DNA from: Solen grandis
Taxonomy: Eukaryota; Mollusca; Bivalvia; Adapedonta; Solenidae
Length of the DNA: 64,000 nt
Assembly (NCBI GenBank): GCA_021229015.1
Contig: CM037787.1
Location: forward strand, 35,787,874 to 35,851,873
Reading direction: 5' to 3'
Part shown: positions 25,165 through 36,993 of the stretch, in pieces
Layout of the letters: every line of letters begins with the position of its first letter
How positions within the stretch are numbered: position 1 is the stretch's first letter
Program-made: the position numbers and the translations under genes
The notes under the pieces: model-generated
What the model was told of the DNA's origin: nothing
The model's database searches: none
What the model saw: only the letters and a program-made list of their open reading frames with translations

Positions 25165-27690
25165 CTAGATTTCATTCGTTGATACGAATGATAGGACTTT
25201 CTGCTAAAATTGAAAAATATTAGGATTAATACCGTTAGAAAGAATATATATTAAATTCTCTACCCTTTACTTTTTTTCGTATGGACTTCTTTTAGCTTTG
25301 ACGTCACATGACGTCATAAGTGCTGAAAATTCTTTTGTTAAAAAGCGCATACATTACTCTCATAACTCTGAAATTTTCATTATTCTGAACAACTGGCATC
25401 ATGTCGAAATCATTGCGCTAAAATTAAATCAAGAAGTATGCTTATGACGTCACATGACGTCATATGACGCAACGCTCAAAATATATATAGAAATTCTGCA
25501 GAACTGCAAACTGTGTAAGTTTCAACTTTCTATCTCATCCTGAAGCTCTTTAATCCTAAAATGAATTTTTCGGTCCTATGTTCGAATCTTATTTAAGCCA
25601 CAGATCTTCGGTCTTTCGAAATTTTGGTTAGGTGACAGAATATGCACACCTTAATTTCAAGATGTACCATCTGTGAAAATTTGAAGAAAATCCGACCATA
25701 AATGACGGCTGTAGAGCGTGAACACCATTTTTCACTATTTTTAGCTCTGACGTCATATGACGTCATAGGGTGCTGAAGATGCTTTTGTTTAAAAGCGCAT
25801 ACTTTAATGTCATAACTCTGAAATATTCATTATTCTGAACAACTGGCATCATGTCGAAATCATTGCCCTAAAATAAAAATTAAAAAGTATGCTTATGACG
25901 TCACATAACGTCATATGACGTCACGACTCAAAATATATGTAGAAATTCTGCAGAACTGCAAACTGTGTAAGTTTCAACTTTCTATCTCATCCAGAAGCTC
26001 TTTAATCCTAAAATGAAATTTTCGGTCCTATGTTCGAATCTTATTTCAGCCACAGAACTTCGGTCTTTCGGAATTTCGGTTAGCTGACAGGATATGCACA
26101 CCTTAGTTTCAAGATGTACCATCTGTGAAAATTTGAAGACAATCCGACCATAAATGACGGCTGTAGAGCGCGAACATCATTTTTCACTATTTTTAGCTGT
26201 GACGTCATGTGACGTCATAGGCTGCTGATATTCATTGAAATCAAAATTTCCTCACGTGACTAATAACCCGTAAAAATTTCATCGTCCTAGGACTATTGCA
26301 ACATATTAAAATAAGCGTTTAGTTAGGAAGAAGAAAAGAATAATAATAATAATAAAATGACGTCACGTGACGTCATATGACGTTTATTTTCACATAATTG
26401 TTAGACACCCAGAGACCTACTAACTGACAAAATTTCAACTTTCTATCTCAAATAGGACAGTTTTTATAAGCATTTAAAAATTGACGTCCTTGGTTCGAAT
26501 CTTTGATCCGCCATAGATGCTTGGACTTTTCGAATTTTGAAAAACGGACACCGGTATACACAATAAGAACGTAATATACACATTCTGTGAAAATTTGATA
26601 AAAATCGGCCCATAGATAATGGCTCTGGACCGTGTACAATCTTTCGTAGTCAATTTCAAATGTGACGTCATATGACGTCATAGGCTTCTGAAAATCATTG
26701 AAATCGAAATTCCAGCGTCTGAATCATGTGTCACTAAATTTTCATTGCCCTTCGACAATTTCAACATATAGAAATACTCTTGTTAATATTAGAAATACAT
26801 TATCATATAATGACGTCACGTGACGTCATATGACGTTTATTTTCACAAAATGTTTAAGACTCCCAGAGACCTATATACTGACCAAATATCACTTTTCTAT
26901 CTGAAATAGGACCGATTTTATAAGCATTTAAAAATTTACGACCTTGGTTCGAATCTTGAATTCGCTATAGAACCATGGACTTTTCGAATTTTGAAAAACG
27001 GACACCGAGATGCACAACTAGAACTTAATATACACATTCTGTGAAAATTTGATGAAAATCGGTTTATAAACAATGGCTGTAGACCGCGTACAAACTTTTG
27101 TTGCATATTTCAAGTGTGACGTCATATGACGTCATAGGCATATGAAAATCATAGAAATCAAAATTTCTACCTTTGAAGCATGTGTCATTAAATTTTCATT
27201 GCCCTTCGACAATTTCAACATATAGAAATATTCTTGTTAATATTGGAAATACATTATCATATAATGACGTCACGTGACGTCATATGACATTTATTTTCAC
27301 AAAATTTTAAAACTTTATAATTTATAACATTTTAAAATTTACGACCTTGGTTCGAATCTTGGATTCGTTATAGAACCATGGACTTTTCGAATTTTGAAAA
27401 ACGGACACAGGGATGCACAACTAGAGCCTAACATACACATTCTGTGAAATTTTGATGAAAATCGGTCCAGAAATAATGGCTGTAGACCGCGTACAAACTT
27501 TTTCACCTGACGTCAAATCTGACGTCATATGCCGTCGTATGAATATAAAATTCATTGCATCCGAAAGCTCATGGTTTGAAATATATGCCATAAAATTTTC
27601 ATTGTTCTGAGTCAATGGCAACACCTCGAAATTAACACAAATGTAAGAGGAAGAAAAAAAGAATAAGAAGAAGAAGAATAATAAAAAAAC
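25165..27690. repeat. Repeat G-related block with repeated TGACGTCA motifs
   Basis: Begins CTAGATTTCATTCGTTGATACG with a TCATTCGT/ACGAATGA hairpin and then GGACTTTCTGC, like the G copies. It is built of ~450-bp diverged units (gttcgaatctt...ttcgaattttgaaaaacggacac...cattctgtgaaaatttgat...gacgtcatatgacgtcatag). More than a dozen exact palindromic TGACGTCA octamers occur, mostly in pairs 9-11 bp apart. Non-coding. Confidence 0.6.
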
Positions 27691-27695
27691 AGTAC

Positions 27696-27850
27696 AAACC
27701 CAATATGACTTTCTGCCTGTAGGCAGAAAGTCCTAATAAGAAAAAACATAACAAACCCAAAAGGTCTTTCTGCTTGAGGCAGAAAGCCCTAATAAGAAAA
27801 AACATAACAAACCCAATAGGTCTTTCTGCTTGAGGCAGAAAGCCCTAAAT
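27696..27850. repeat. Tandem ~55-bp repeat with CTTTCTGC/GCAGAAAG hairpin
   Basis: Three near-identical units of aataagaaaaaacataac plus acccaataggtctttctgc and ttgaggcagaaagccct. Each unit contains an 8-bp stem (CTTTCTGC, GCAGAAAG), and the same words occur at the start of every G-type repeat, so this may be repeated element termini. Confidence 0.7.
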
Positions 27851-29038
27851 ATTGCAGTCATTAAGCTTGATATCGCGAGATATTACTAGTTGTAAAGAAA
27901 GTCAGTTTTAAATACGTTTATTTGGAACGCGTCTTTTTTATTTCATATATTTTATATCTAAAATCACGTTTACAAATAAATTCAAGATAAACATATTTAA
28001 GAATAACGTCACAAAAGTTTTATAGGAAATAGGTTATCTAAAACTGTAAGGGGAGATAACTACTGCGTTGAGTTTGCTTTTCAAATAATGTTGACATTTA
28101 AACATTTCACTTGTCATCTGTTAATTTTAAACTTTGGAAGTTTGAAAATGGAATGAGAGAAAGAGCTCTTGCACAGGTCACATCTTAATTTAGAATGAAC
28201 GAAGAGGTTACTATATCGTCAGTAAGATATAAGCAAAATAAAGACAATTAACGAGGTAAACATTCTACAGACGCATTTTGATTCAATGGCAAACAGAGCA
28301 AACCCAGATCAAACAGAAACTGTATTTGTATACTCACTATCTATTGTAGCCAAGACTCCATAAGTCTATAGCTGCAAGGTGGATTACCTCATTGTTTAAA
28401 AAACTAGTAAAATTGATACTCACAAAGTAATATATTTGTACATCAAAGTTCATGAGGTACTTAGTTGAAATTTGAATAATGTTATCATCTCATGAAAAAT
28501 GTTTTTTTTTTTTTTTTTTGTTTTTTTTTTGGAGGGGAGGGTTATCGTCTGGGTACATAATACAAGTAGAAGGAATAGGAATTTATAAACACACCGTGTA
28601 TTTTTGCTTATTATCTCTTAACTTTAAACAATTGACATTTGAAAATGTAATAAATTGAAGTTTGTCAGAAGTTAAGTGAAAAATTTAGTCAATGTTGACC
28701 AGCTTTCTTTAAGCCAAAAATAACTTTTCAAATTGGTTCTTGAGTACGTCAAACAAGGACTGGTCATAAAATTTTCGGAACGGAACACTGATCAATGTGT
28801 TCATTTTTAATGAATGTAACTCATTGAATAAATGTGGTTCATTTGTAATTCTTGCACAGTTTATACATGTAATTTTTCGTGCATAGTATATATTTTGAAA
28901 AAGAAAAATCGTAAAACGCGATAGAGTCTAATAAGCCAGTTCGGGAGTTTTGTGAACCGTCCTGGTAAAACAGTGAGGACTTTGATCATTGGTGGTCTGC
29001 CTGCTTCCAGCCAGAAACGAAACAATTGAGATAGTTAC
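27851..29038 (-). other. Intron remainder, 5' of repeat block
   Basis: AT-rich, poly-T at 28502-28530; at about 28270-28310 a short stretch (aatggcaaacagagcaaacc) resembles the D-family interior. No exon seen. Confidence 0.5.
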
Positions 29039-29171
29039 CAGGATGTGTGATGCCGGAAGTGAAATCTGGGGTAGCACCAGGGGTCCACACGCACCCTGGA
29101 TCACCAAGTTCCTCCCCATTCGTTCGTCCGTCACCATCCGAGTCTAGCTGACAAAGGGCGCTGTTCCAAGC
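29039..29171 (-). CDS. Temptin-like domain exon
   Basis: Minus-strand exon of 44 codons plus one base. It begins AWNSALCQLDSDGDGRTNGE, continues ELGDPGCVWTPG and ends SGITHPG. LDSDGDGRTNGEELGDP is the temptin hallmark: an EF-hand-like DxDxDGxxNGxE loop, with a Cys before it and one after it (GCVW). Acceptor is taaag and donor g|gtaact on the minus strand. The usual upstream temptin segment (IPNG, IWxGVGH) was not seen in this window. Confidence 0.88.
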
Positions 29172-29249
29172 CTTTAATTATTAAGCTTGACATGTGAATT
29201 GCTACCCGAACACAAAAACTATTCACTGAGCTAAAAGCTTTATATGATT

Positions 29250-29555
29250 GAAAGCTCAAGATGGAATAAATTTTTTAAAAAAAATCTTAGTTTTCAAATT
29301 ATTGAATGATTTAAATCCTTCTTATCTATGTATCTTGTTTCAATATGTTGATCATGCTGGTAAAACATTAAGATCATCGTCAAACAATCTACTAAATGTA
29401 CCAAAACCACGTGTAGAACTATTTCATCAGAGTCTCTTGGGTCCAAAACCTCAGAAGTCTACACCTGCAAATATCCATACAGCTCCCACCATTCATCAAT
29501 TTAAAAATTTTATATTCACTAGAAATTCTGAGAATGGGACTTTTAATTGGTTATG
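29250..29555 (+). mobile_element. LINE 3' coding fragment
   Basis: One open frame reads FLKKILVFKLLNDLNPSYLC, then TLRSSSNNLLNVPKPRVELF and TIHQFKNFIFTRNS. The pattern (VFKxLNxLxPSYLxxLF...RSSxNNLLxVPKP...FKN) is the C-terminal tail of CR1/L2-like RT proteins after the thumb. No catalytic core remains. It lies just upstream of the temptin exon, before a gap. Confidence 0.6.
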
Positions 29556-29620
29556 TATTTTTTTTTTAATTTTTTTTAAAGGCCTTTTTTTTTTATTCTA
29601 GATTAATATTCTCTATTTTC

Positions 29621-29720
29621 NNNNNNNNNNNNNNNNNNNNNNNNNNNNNNNNNNNNNNNNNNNNNNNNNNNNNNNNNNNNNNNNNNNNNNNNNNNNNNNN
29701 NNNNNNNNNNNNNNNNNNNN
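29621..29720. other. Assembly gap (100 N)
   Basis: Exactly 100 Ns between LINE debris and the DNA upstream of the first CLCN7 exon seen. Missing temptin or CLCN7 5' exons could lie here. Confidence 0.99.
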
Positions 29721-30812
29721 TTTGGTGCACATATAGAGACAAAATCTATAAACAGCAGTTGCAATGAAGTTCTGTGTTCTTCCTTACAGCACATATTAGT
29801 GTGGAAAATTTAAGATGATCCAAATGAGAAAAAGAAACACTATCATAATCAGAGTGTCCATTTTACCATAGGGTTCCATCCAAGTTTTGTAACTGGGAAT
29901 ACAGTTGCTATTTTTCCTTAACTTTGTATCCTTTCATATAGAGAGTCCCTACAATTTGGGGAATGAATGACCAATTTTTGGGGGTAAAAAACGCTCTACA
30001 GAGGTAAATGGGCATACTGTATTATTATCAAGTGTGAATTTCGCTATCATATTAGTAACAACTATGGCTCTAAATGACTTCCATACATAATATTGTTGAG
30101 AAGTGTATTCATAATCAAACATACACTATTTTAAGAACAGATGTTGGTTTACATAAATCAGTCATTGTCTGCTGAGTGTTATTGGTATTTTAACAGGTGT
30201 TAAAAAAAATTTTTTTAGTGAAAATGGTGTAAAATTGGGGCTGCTTTATTAAATGAAAGTTTTTATCTGTTTTACAAGCATTTTCAATAATACAAAAGTT
30301 TGGAAATTTTGTCAATTTTCGATGGTTTCCCTGTAAAATTACATCGCACGACTCAAGGTGAAATATTGCACTAGTGTACATAGCTCAAGAATAACAATAT
30401 GTCGAGAACTGAATACTGAAGGATACATTGACAGGCAGTTTTCAAGTCAGTAGATTAGTCCATAAGTCATATTGCATTTCTGAGTTGTTCATTTATTTCA
30501 CCCAGTGGTTTATCTTATATTTATCGTAAATGTTATGAATGTTCACTTTTGACTAAGTCAGTCCATATAAATATGATAAATTAAGTGATCAATAAATACT
30601 TTTCAAGTTCACTGATGAATCATTCATCATGATGATGTCAACACATATTGACAGTATAGTTTCATTTTTTGAAAAGATTTTACATAGGCCTATGTCATGT
30701 ATCTCAAACTTGATGGACCGCAATACTACATTATAATTTATAATCTTACCGAATCATAACAATAAACCTCATATTTTAGTCAGTTTATAACCATTTTTTA
30801 TCAGCCAGTCAA
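29721..30812. other. Stretch upstream of CLCN7 exon 1
   Basis: No exon for the ClC-7 extreme N terminus and none for the upstream temptin segment was recognised on either strand; no clear promoter signal. Confidence 0.45.
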
Positions 30813-31088
30813 TTTGTAGCCAGCGTCTAAGTGTTTAGAGCATCCAGCCTGGATTTCAAGGTTGTAGGTTTAATCCCCAGCAACAACATACAAAAATGAC
30901 AAAAAATAGTACTGATATAGCTCCCTTGCTCGGCACTCAGTGTACAAAGCTAGTTCCAGGAATGGTTGGCACAGTGTCAGGCTAATGAGTGTGTTTGGTA
31001 TATTGTCACATGTCTGCGGAGTGATTCTGGCAGCACTTTATATGTTAAATTCTGTTGGCAGGATGTTCAAGTAAACAAACAAACAAAC
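30813..31088 (+). repeat. SINE family H copy 1
   Basis: tRNA-like start (gtctaagtgtttagagc; ttgtaggtttaatcccc B-box-like), body cttgctcggcactcagtgta...gttccaggaatggttgg...gtgtcaggctaatgagtgtg...acatgtctgcgg, tail (aaac)n. Confidence 0.65.
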
Positions 31089-31727
31089 TTTTTGTAACCT
31101 TTTTAAATTACAGTTCAATTTGATAATTGATTTTGTATGTATCATTGTTAATTGCAATTAATGCTAATGATAAGACAATAAAGTACAACTCCAATTAGGT
31201 ATATATTTAAGAGATATGAAAAATAAGGGGATAAAATGATTGGGTTAGCAGTGACAAAAAAAATTAGACAACATGTAATTAAATTGATTAATATATCAGG
31301 CATGAAACAGGTGGTTGCAGTAACAAATGGACTTTGTTGTTTTGTATTATAAATGATAGCAATAAGCTGTTGATGCTTAATGGTTGAATAATAAAGATTC
31401 TACTCTTTTTTAATGAAATTATATAAGTTTTTTTACGGTTTTTCACCCTGTTTTTGTGTGTGAGGTGGGGGGGGGGGGAATAGTAAAAAAAAAAAAAAAT
31501 TTTAAAAAAAAAAAAGAAAAAAGAAAAAGATTATGTATAGTTTTTCTCCATAAATTGCCATTAAAGGTTGCAGACATTTTAAAGTTAAACCTTGGTTACT
31601 CCACAGTCTTTTATTCAGATATCTGGTGTTATTCGAACTATTTTGTTAGTCCTGATCCCCTTCATTCTTATTTCTGTATGTTATTGCTGGGTTATTAAAA
31701 TCTGTGTAATACTCCTTTTCTATGCAG

Positions 31728-31856
31728 ATCAATACTGACAGTGATGATGAAATTCATATATCTGGTACTGAGACCCAAAATAAAGATGAAGAAGCACCAA
31801 AAGCAAAAGTTATTATTGATAACTCTGACATCAACTTGATATCTGGTGTTTATGAG
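31728..31856 (+). CDS. CLCN7: CLCN7 exon 1 of window (cytosolic N-terminal region)
   Basis: 43 codons in phase 0, beginning INTDSDDEIHISG and ending NLISGVYE, an acidic, hydrophilic cytosolic segment. The acceptor is a pyrimidine-rich tract ending ctatgcag; the donor is gag|gtaagt. It joins exon 2 to give VYE|SLDYD, the conserved ClC-6/7 motif just before the first membrane helix. An in-frame ATG (31722-31724) overlaps the acceptor, so this could instead be a first coding exon starting MQINTDSD; the good splice acceptor makes an upstream exon more likely. Confidence 0.8.
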
Positions 31857-32774
31857 GTAAGTACTTGAATCACAAGGAATTTATGATTACCACATAATGA
31901 TTATTGATTATGTGCATAGGATGGAAAAATGCAGATGTATAGTTTTTGATCGTACTGATTTTAAACATCTAGTTGTCTCAAAATTATGATTAATAGAACA
32001 AAGATGACTCTGTGATAAGATATATTTCAATGGTATTCATATTGGTGTCATACCAGTATACCAATAAGTTTCAGTATACCACAAGAAAAATACCATTTCA
32101 TGATTCTAGGATGCAAAAACAGTGGCAATATTTTAAAACCATATTTCAATTTATTTTGTCATGTTTTATATGTTTGTAATCAAGTAATCAATATTTAAAT
32201 CTTATAAACGTCAATGTTTTCGCTTTGCATGCATCTAGGCTTCCTAAAAGCCATTATGATCAATTTTCCTGTTGTCAACATTTAAGTGAACTTGTTAGAA
32301 TCTTCATTGTACAATATTTTGACCATGCAATATACATTGGTGCACACTGTGGTACTGTATGTACTGTGGTATGACCAGTTTGTTAAGGTGTACTGTGGTG
32401 CACTCTTGGCAAACCATTACAATAAGTTGACACCCCTAGAAATTAGGTCATTTATGACACAACAATATTTATAATGGTTTTGCTGGCCCTAAGTGTAGTT
32501 TGCATTTAGTATAGGGATACATGTACTTACACTCTATATAAAAATATTTAAAAACATATTATATTGACCTACTTAAATTATCTTATGTTTGTTAAGAAAA
32601 CTATTTTTTCAGTGCAGATATCATTGTTTTCATAGATTTCAGTCAGTGGTTAAGGTTATGATGTAAATGCTCAAGATTAATCATGAAAAATGATTGTGCC
32701 TTATTTGCTGAATTCTCGGCAGATTTGCTCATTCTGTCACTTTTAGATAATGTTCCTTAAATAATGATTCCATT

Positions 32775-33014
32775 TTAACCCTTTCCCTCATAGAGGAAAC
32801 CTGAAAAGACCTATGCGAACAACATAAAACCAGATCAGCCTGCGAGTAACTCGCAGGCTGATCAGGTTTTATGCTGTTCGCTGCTCCTCAGTGGTCTGGA
32901 AATGAGGATTTTGTAATTAAATTTGGTAAGGTTTAACTGTGGTTTTCTGCAGATCAGGCTTTATGTGGTACCTATAGAGTGGTCAAAATGAGTCTATATG
33001 AGGGAAAGGGTTAA
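32775..33014 (+). mobile_element. TTAA-flanked MITE C1 (~240 bp)
   Basis: Bounded by TTAACCCTTTCCCTCATAGA and TATGAGGGAAAGGGTTAA: terminal inverted repeats starting CCCTTTCCCTCATA next to TTAA, the piggyBac-type target. Near the left end lies an internal ~33-bp-arm inverted repeat centred at about 32849. Confidence 0.85.
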
Positions 33015-33149
33015 TGTGTCATTAAATTTGTAAGAGAAAATGATGTTTTGTACGTAGCTGTAGTTCAGCAGGTCCCTAACTTCAAGATTAGTTTAAACTT
33101 ATTTATTTTACATTGATTGGGAAACATGTTCTTATAGCTTATACTAATC

Positions 33150-33292
33150 CCTTTCCACTGTTCCTGGGTTGGACCAGTACTTTGCGTCTGGGAAGGTCAT
33201 GAAAAATCCTTGTCCCCAACAGGGTTCGAAGCCACAACTCTCGGATTGATAGTCAGGTATTTTACCACTTGACCACAGCACCCTTCAAGATT
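33150..33292 (-). repeat. tRNA-derived SINE head, minus strand
   Basis: On the minus strand reads GCTGTGGTCAAGTGGTAAAA (A box), then GTGGCTTCGAACCC (B box), then ggatttttcatgacc, as in family I. Lies tail to tail with the fragment at 33325. Confidence 0.65.
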
Positions 33293-33324
33293 CTTACAAT
33301 TTACTTCATTGGGACTTTAACACT

Positions 33325-33470
33325 CACTCAGCGCATGGGTTGGATCCCAGCTGGCTTGCGGTAGGTCGGTGGTTCTACCCGGATGCCTCCGTGCTTTCGG
33401 GGTCTTCCTCCACCTGTACTTAGCTGGACGTCGGTATATGACTGAAATACTGTCGAAAACTCAAATAGTC
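33325..33470 (+). repeat. SINE family I body fragment
   Basis: agctggcttgcggtaggtcg gtggttctacccgg...ggggtcttcctccacctgta...ctggacgtcggtatatgact gaaatactgtcg; more diverged than the other copies and without head or tail. Confidence 0.7.
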
Positions 33471-33533
33471 AAGTCATTGGGAGAAATTTGGTTGACTTAA
33501 TTCAATGAAAAAATGTTAATTGTTTCTTTTCAG

Positions 33534-33599
33534 AGTTTGGACTATGATATATGTGAAAATGCTGTGTACCACAAAGAGGAAAAAGGACATTCTACCAGG
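33534..33599 (+). CDS. CLCN7: CLCN7 exon 2 of window (SLDYD motif)
   Basis: 22 codons starting SLDYDICENAVYHKEE and ending GHSTR. SLDYD is diagnostic of the ClC-6/ClC-7 branch. Acceptor ttcttttcag, donor agg|gtaact, both phase 0. The segment is the charged cytosolic linker before helix B. Its phase does not match the most obvious acceptor of exon 3 (see findings), so the exact splice there is uncertain. Confidence 0.88.
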
Positions 33600-33917
33600 G
33601 TAACTGATTCTGTTTTCAAATGGTTTTTCAAAATGAGTTTTCCCTAAAACACAAATTTATTGATGTTTATTTCCATTGTAACTTAAGGGAAATTTATTTA
33701 AAGGCAAACATAACTTTTGGGCACATTACATGGTCATTGAAAAAGAATTTGATTTTTAACAATATGTGTGTACTATGTCAGTCAATTTCCATCTACAGAC
33801 ACATGGTCACACATTGCAACCATCCATGATTTTAAAAAAAGTAACAGGAATTAGTTACAAATGGTATTGAAACTACATTTAGAATTATGAAGCCTGTATT
33901 TAGATTTTCTATTTTAT

Positions 33918-34549
33918 TAGCTCACCTGAACACAACGTGCTCAAGGTGAGCTTTTGTGATCGCCCTTTGTCTGTCGTCCGACGTGCGTCTTGCGACGTCA
34001 AAAATTTGGCTTGTTAACACTCTAGAGGCCATATTTATTGGCCAATCTTCATGAAACTTGGTCAGAATGTTGTCTCCATAAAATCTTGAAAAGTTCCCAA
34101 CTTCATGAAACATGGTCAGAATGTTTCTCTCCATAAAATCTTGGACAGGTTCGAATTTGGGTCATGTGGGGTCAAAAAGTAGGTCACAAGGTCAAATCTT
34201 AGTAAAACCTTGTTAACACTCTAGAGGCCACATTTTTGGCCATATCTTCATGAAACTTGGTCAGAATGTTTGTTTCCATAAAATCCTGGACAAGTTTGAA
34301 TTTGGGTCATGTGGGGTCAAAAAGTAGGTCATGAGATCAAATCTTAGAAAAACCTTGTTAACACTCTAGAGGCCACATTTCTGGCCATATCTTCATGAAA
34401 CTTAATCGGAATGTCTGTTTCCATAAAATCTTGGATAAGCTCGAAAGTGGGTCATGTGGGGTCAAAAAGTAGGTCAGTATGAAAAATCCAACCTATGTTG
34501 CTCATTTATAATCAGGTGAGGGATTCAGGGCCATCATGGCCCTCTTGTT
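33918..34549 (+). mobile_element. Hairpin-ended element B4
   Basis: Starts TTAGCTCACCTGAACACAAC and GTGCTCAAGGTGAGC (long terminal hairpin) and ends GGGCCATCATGGCCCTCTTG. Interior is ~145-bp units (tctagaggccacatttttggcc...cttggtcagaatgt...gggtcatgtggggtcaaaaagtaggtca). In CLCN7 intron 2. Confidence 0.75.
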
Positions 34550-34559
34550 TGCCATTCAT

Positions 34560-35850
34560 TGACTGATCACATTCTCTCTTCGTGCATGTGCTAACTTCAC
34601 AGACTGAACTTATAAATATCACTACCTCAAACTGGTGAAGTCACCATGTTGCGGAACACATGACCTGGGACTGTAAGCACCTTATTCTATATTTACAGTC
34701 CATTTACGATAATTCGGAATGAGATTTTTCGTTGTGATGGCATTATTCGAATAAATGTCATGGTCCCGTCAAGTTTTCCTATATATCCCATATAAAATAA
34801 ATGCAATAATTTGTTTTACAATTACTCGGATAAATGCGGCAATTTGAACTTTATTACAGGCCCAACAAGCAATCAAGTTGTTGATCAATGACACAATAGT
34901 TCGGACGCTGTGTCACCGTAATTTACACGCGTGCGTATTTTTCACACCTATGTGTACAGAAGCTAATTGATTGGCGGTTATTTCAATTAAGGTGATGCAA
35001 ACCGATGACAGGTGTCACTTGATTTCCAAGAGTGTTAACAAACTGAGTGAATTTTTATTTAACTATACATATCAGTGTGAGTGTTCGAGCCTCACTATAC
35101 TTTTGTTGTATGCTCTGCAAGAGGAATATCACGCCATCAATAACAAAGATTTGTATATTTACAGATGCATTTGTAAGTTACGATAGGTAATTTTAATCCG
35201 TTAATTCAATGAAAGGCCTAGGTTACAAATAAGGCTTGTAAATAATTGTTTTTGTTGACAATGTTGTGCTTTCATATGTGATTTGTGATTTTTATGCAGA
35301 ATGAAATAAAACGTAAGACGTAATTGTGTTCTATATTTTATATACATGTATATGATATATATCATAAGCCAACAAATTGTCACGACTGTTTAAATTCCCC
35401 TTTTTTTTTTAATATGTGATTTATGATTTGTAACCTACATGCTGAGCTTATTTGTCAGGAAAGAAAGACTTCACCAATATTAAAGAGGGAGAGTAGAATT
35501 TTTTTTTTCTAATTTCTACCGATCATCTGTGATCAAGCTGCTTTAAAGAAAACTTTTTTTAATTGGTAAAAAAAGAGAATGAGGAAGAAAAAATTGTGTG
35601 TCCCATTGATTGTAAATATGCTTCAAATAAGGAAGAGATTATGAGGAAGAAAAATTTTGTTAGTAACCATCAATAGTAATTCATTCATGGATTCATTTTG
35701 GGGACTTTGGCTTCATGAGTCAGATATAGTGATCCCTCACATGATATTATACTTTAGACAAGTGGCATGATAACCTACACCTAGTCACATTATCTACTTT
35801 TGTATGTCACAGCCAGGGAGCCAGTAACTTCCCAGTTACATGCTAGAAAT
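34560..35850 (+). other. CLCN7 intron 2, repeat-poor part
   Basis: AT-rich sequence without recognised repeat or exon. Short frames at 34971 and 35201 show no family character. Confidence 0.5.
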
Positions 35851-36091
35851 TTAACCCTTTCCCTCATAGAGGAAACTATGAAAAGACCTATGCGAACAGC
35901 ATAAAACCAGATCAGCCTGTGAGTAACTCGCAGGCTGATCAGGTTTTATGCTGTTCGCTGCTCCTCAGGGGTCTGGAAATGAGGACTTTTAATTAAATTT
36001 GGTAAGGTTTAACTGTGGTTTTCTGCAGATCAGGCTTTATGTGGTACCTATTGAGTGCGTCAAAATGAGTCTATATGAGGGAAAGGGTTAA
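35851..36091 (+). mobile_element. TTAA-flanked MITE C2
   Basis: Same orientation, ends and internal inverted repeat as C1, with few differences. Upstream of CLCN7 exon 3. Confidence 0.85.
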
Positions 36092-36856
36092 GCAACTTGG
36101 TCACTTGGAGAGTTGAAAGAGGGAAGATGTAGATGTGAGAACTTGCAGAGAAAAATAGGAATAATCATATTAGTACACACAGAAATACTGCATTCATTGA
36201 ACAAATATTTTAAATGTTCATTTATAAAATTCATTTTTAAGAAAAGTATTCAATGTATCAACTTAAAATTTGGAACTCCAGAGTTATACATAGTGCTCTT
36301 ACGCATTTTACAAAAAAATGACATTTTACTGTCACAGTTGACCACAGGGGATGATGACTATGATTTGTGACTTGACACAGGGATCACGTTTTATGAGTTT
36401 AGCACTAAATATTATATAAATGAAATACATTTGGAATGTCCCAACTCGAAAAAAAAAATTTAAAAAAATGGGTATTATGACTTATGATTCCAGAATCATC
36501 AGTATGATGGTATGATGGGTGCTGGCACCATGATACAACAGGTGTAGATAAATTTGTAAATAAGTAAATTAATCCATTCAGACAAAAGGCAATAATATAG
36601 TATCCAGCAATATTAAGTGGACATTTGTTCAGTGTACTATTTTTATATATTTATATTATAATTGTATCCTTACTTAATAAAATAAAGTGGAGGGCTATAA
36701 AGGAATTATGCATGTCATATAACTAAACTTAAATGTTTTGTATCGTTGAATCAGGGTTCTGTAGCAGGGGTATTAATCACCTACAGTAATAGCTCTTGTT
36801 GGTCGTTAATCATGTTTTGAAGCAGAGCTTGGAAATGTACCAAGATTTATCGTGGT

Positions 36857-36993
36857 TTTTGTGTCACCTGCTGTAAGCAGAGATGACACATAGGGGTCAC
36901 TTTCTGTCTTCTGTCTGTCCATCTGTCCATCCGTCACACTTTTTCAGTCACACTTAAGCATGTGACACACGTTTTCCAGAGAACACTCTTGTT
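36857..36993 (+). mobile_element. Short hairpin-ended element E1 (~137 bp)
   Basis: Starts GTGTCACCTGCTGTAAGCAG with a GTGTCA/TGACAC stem, then a ctgtctgtccatctgtcc tract, and ends GAGAACACTCTTGTT. Non-coding; intron 2 of CLCN7. Confidence 0.7.

Larger units (their letters stand above)
14157..29171 (-). other. Temptin / copper type II monooxygenase-like gene (5 exons seen, both ends missing)
   Basis: Gene-level entry on the minus strand: exons 29171-29039, 17734-17630, 16489-16313, 15185-15016 and 14336-14157 (about 255 codons). Phases agree at every junction (1, 1, 1, 0). Domain order is a temptin-type Cys-rich EF-like segment, a Cys-rich linker, then the N-terminal lobe of a PHM/DBH-type monooxygenase. 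Temptin is a secreted water-borne pheromone component of Aplysia; PHM and DBH are secretory-pathway copper enzymes. The CuH ligand histidines are all replaced (see findings). The signal-peptide exon upstream of 29171 and the HxH-containing C-terminal lobe below 14157 were not found. The 11.3-kb first visible intron is filled with repeats. Confidence 0.85.
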
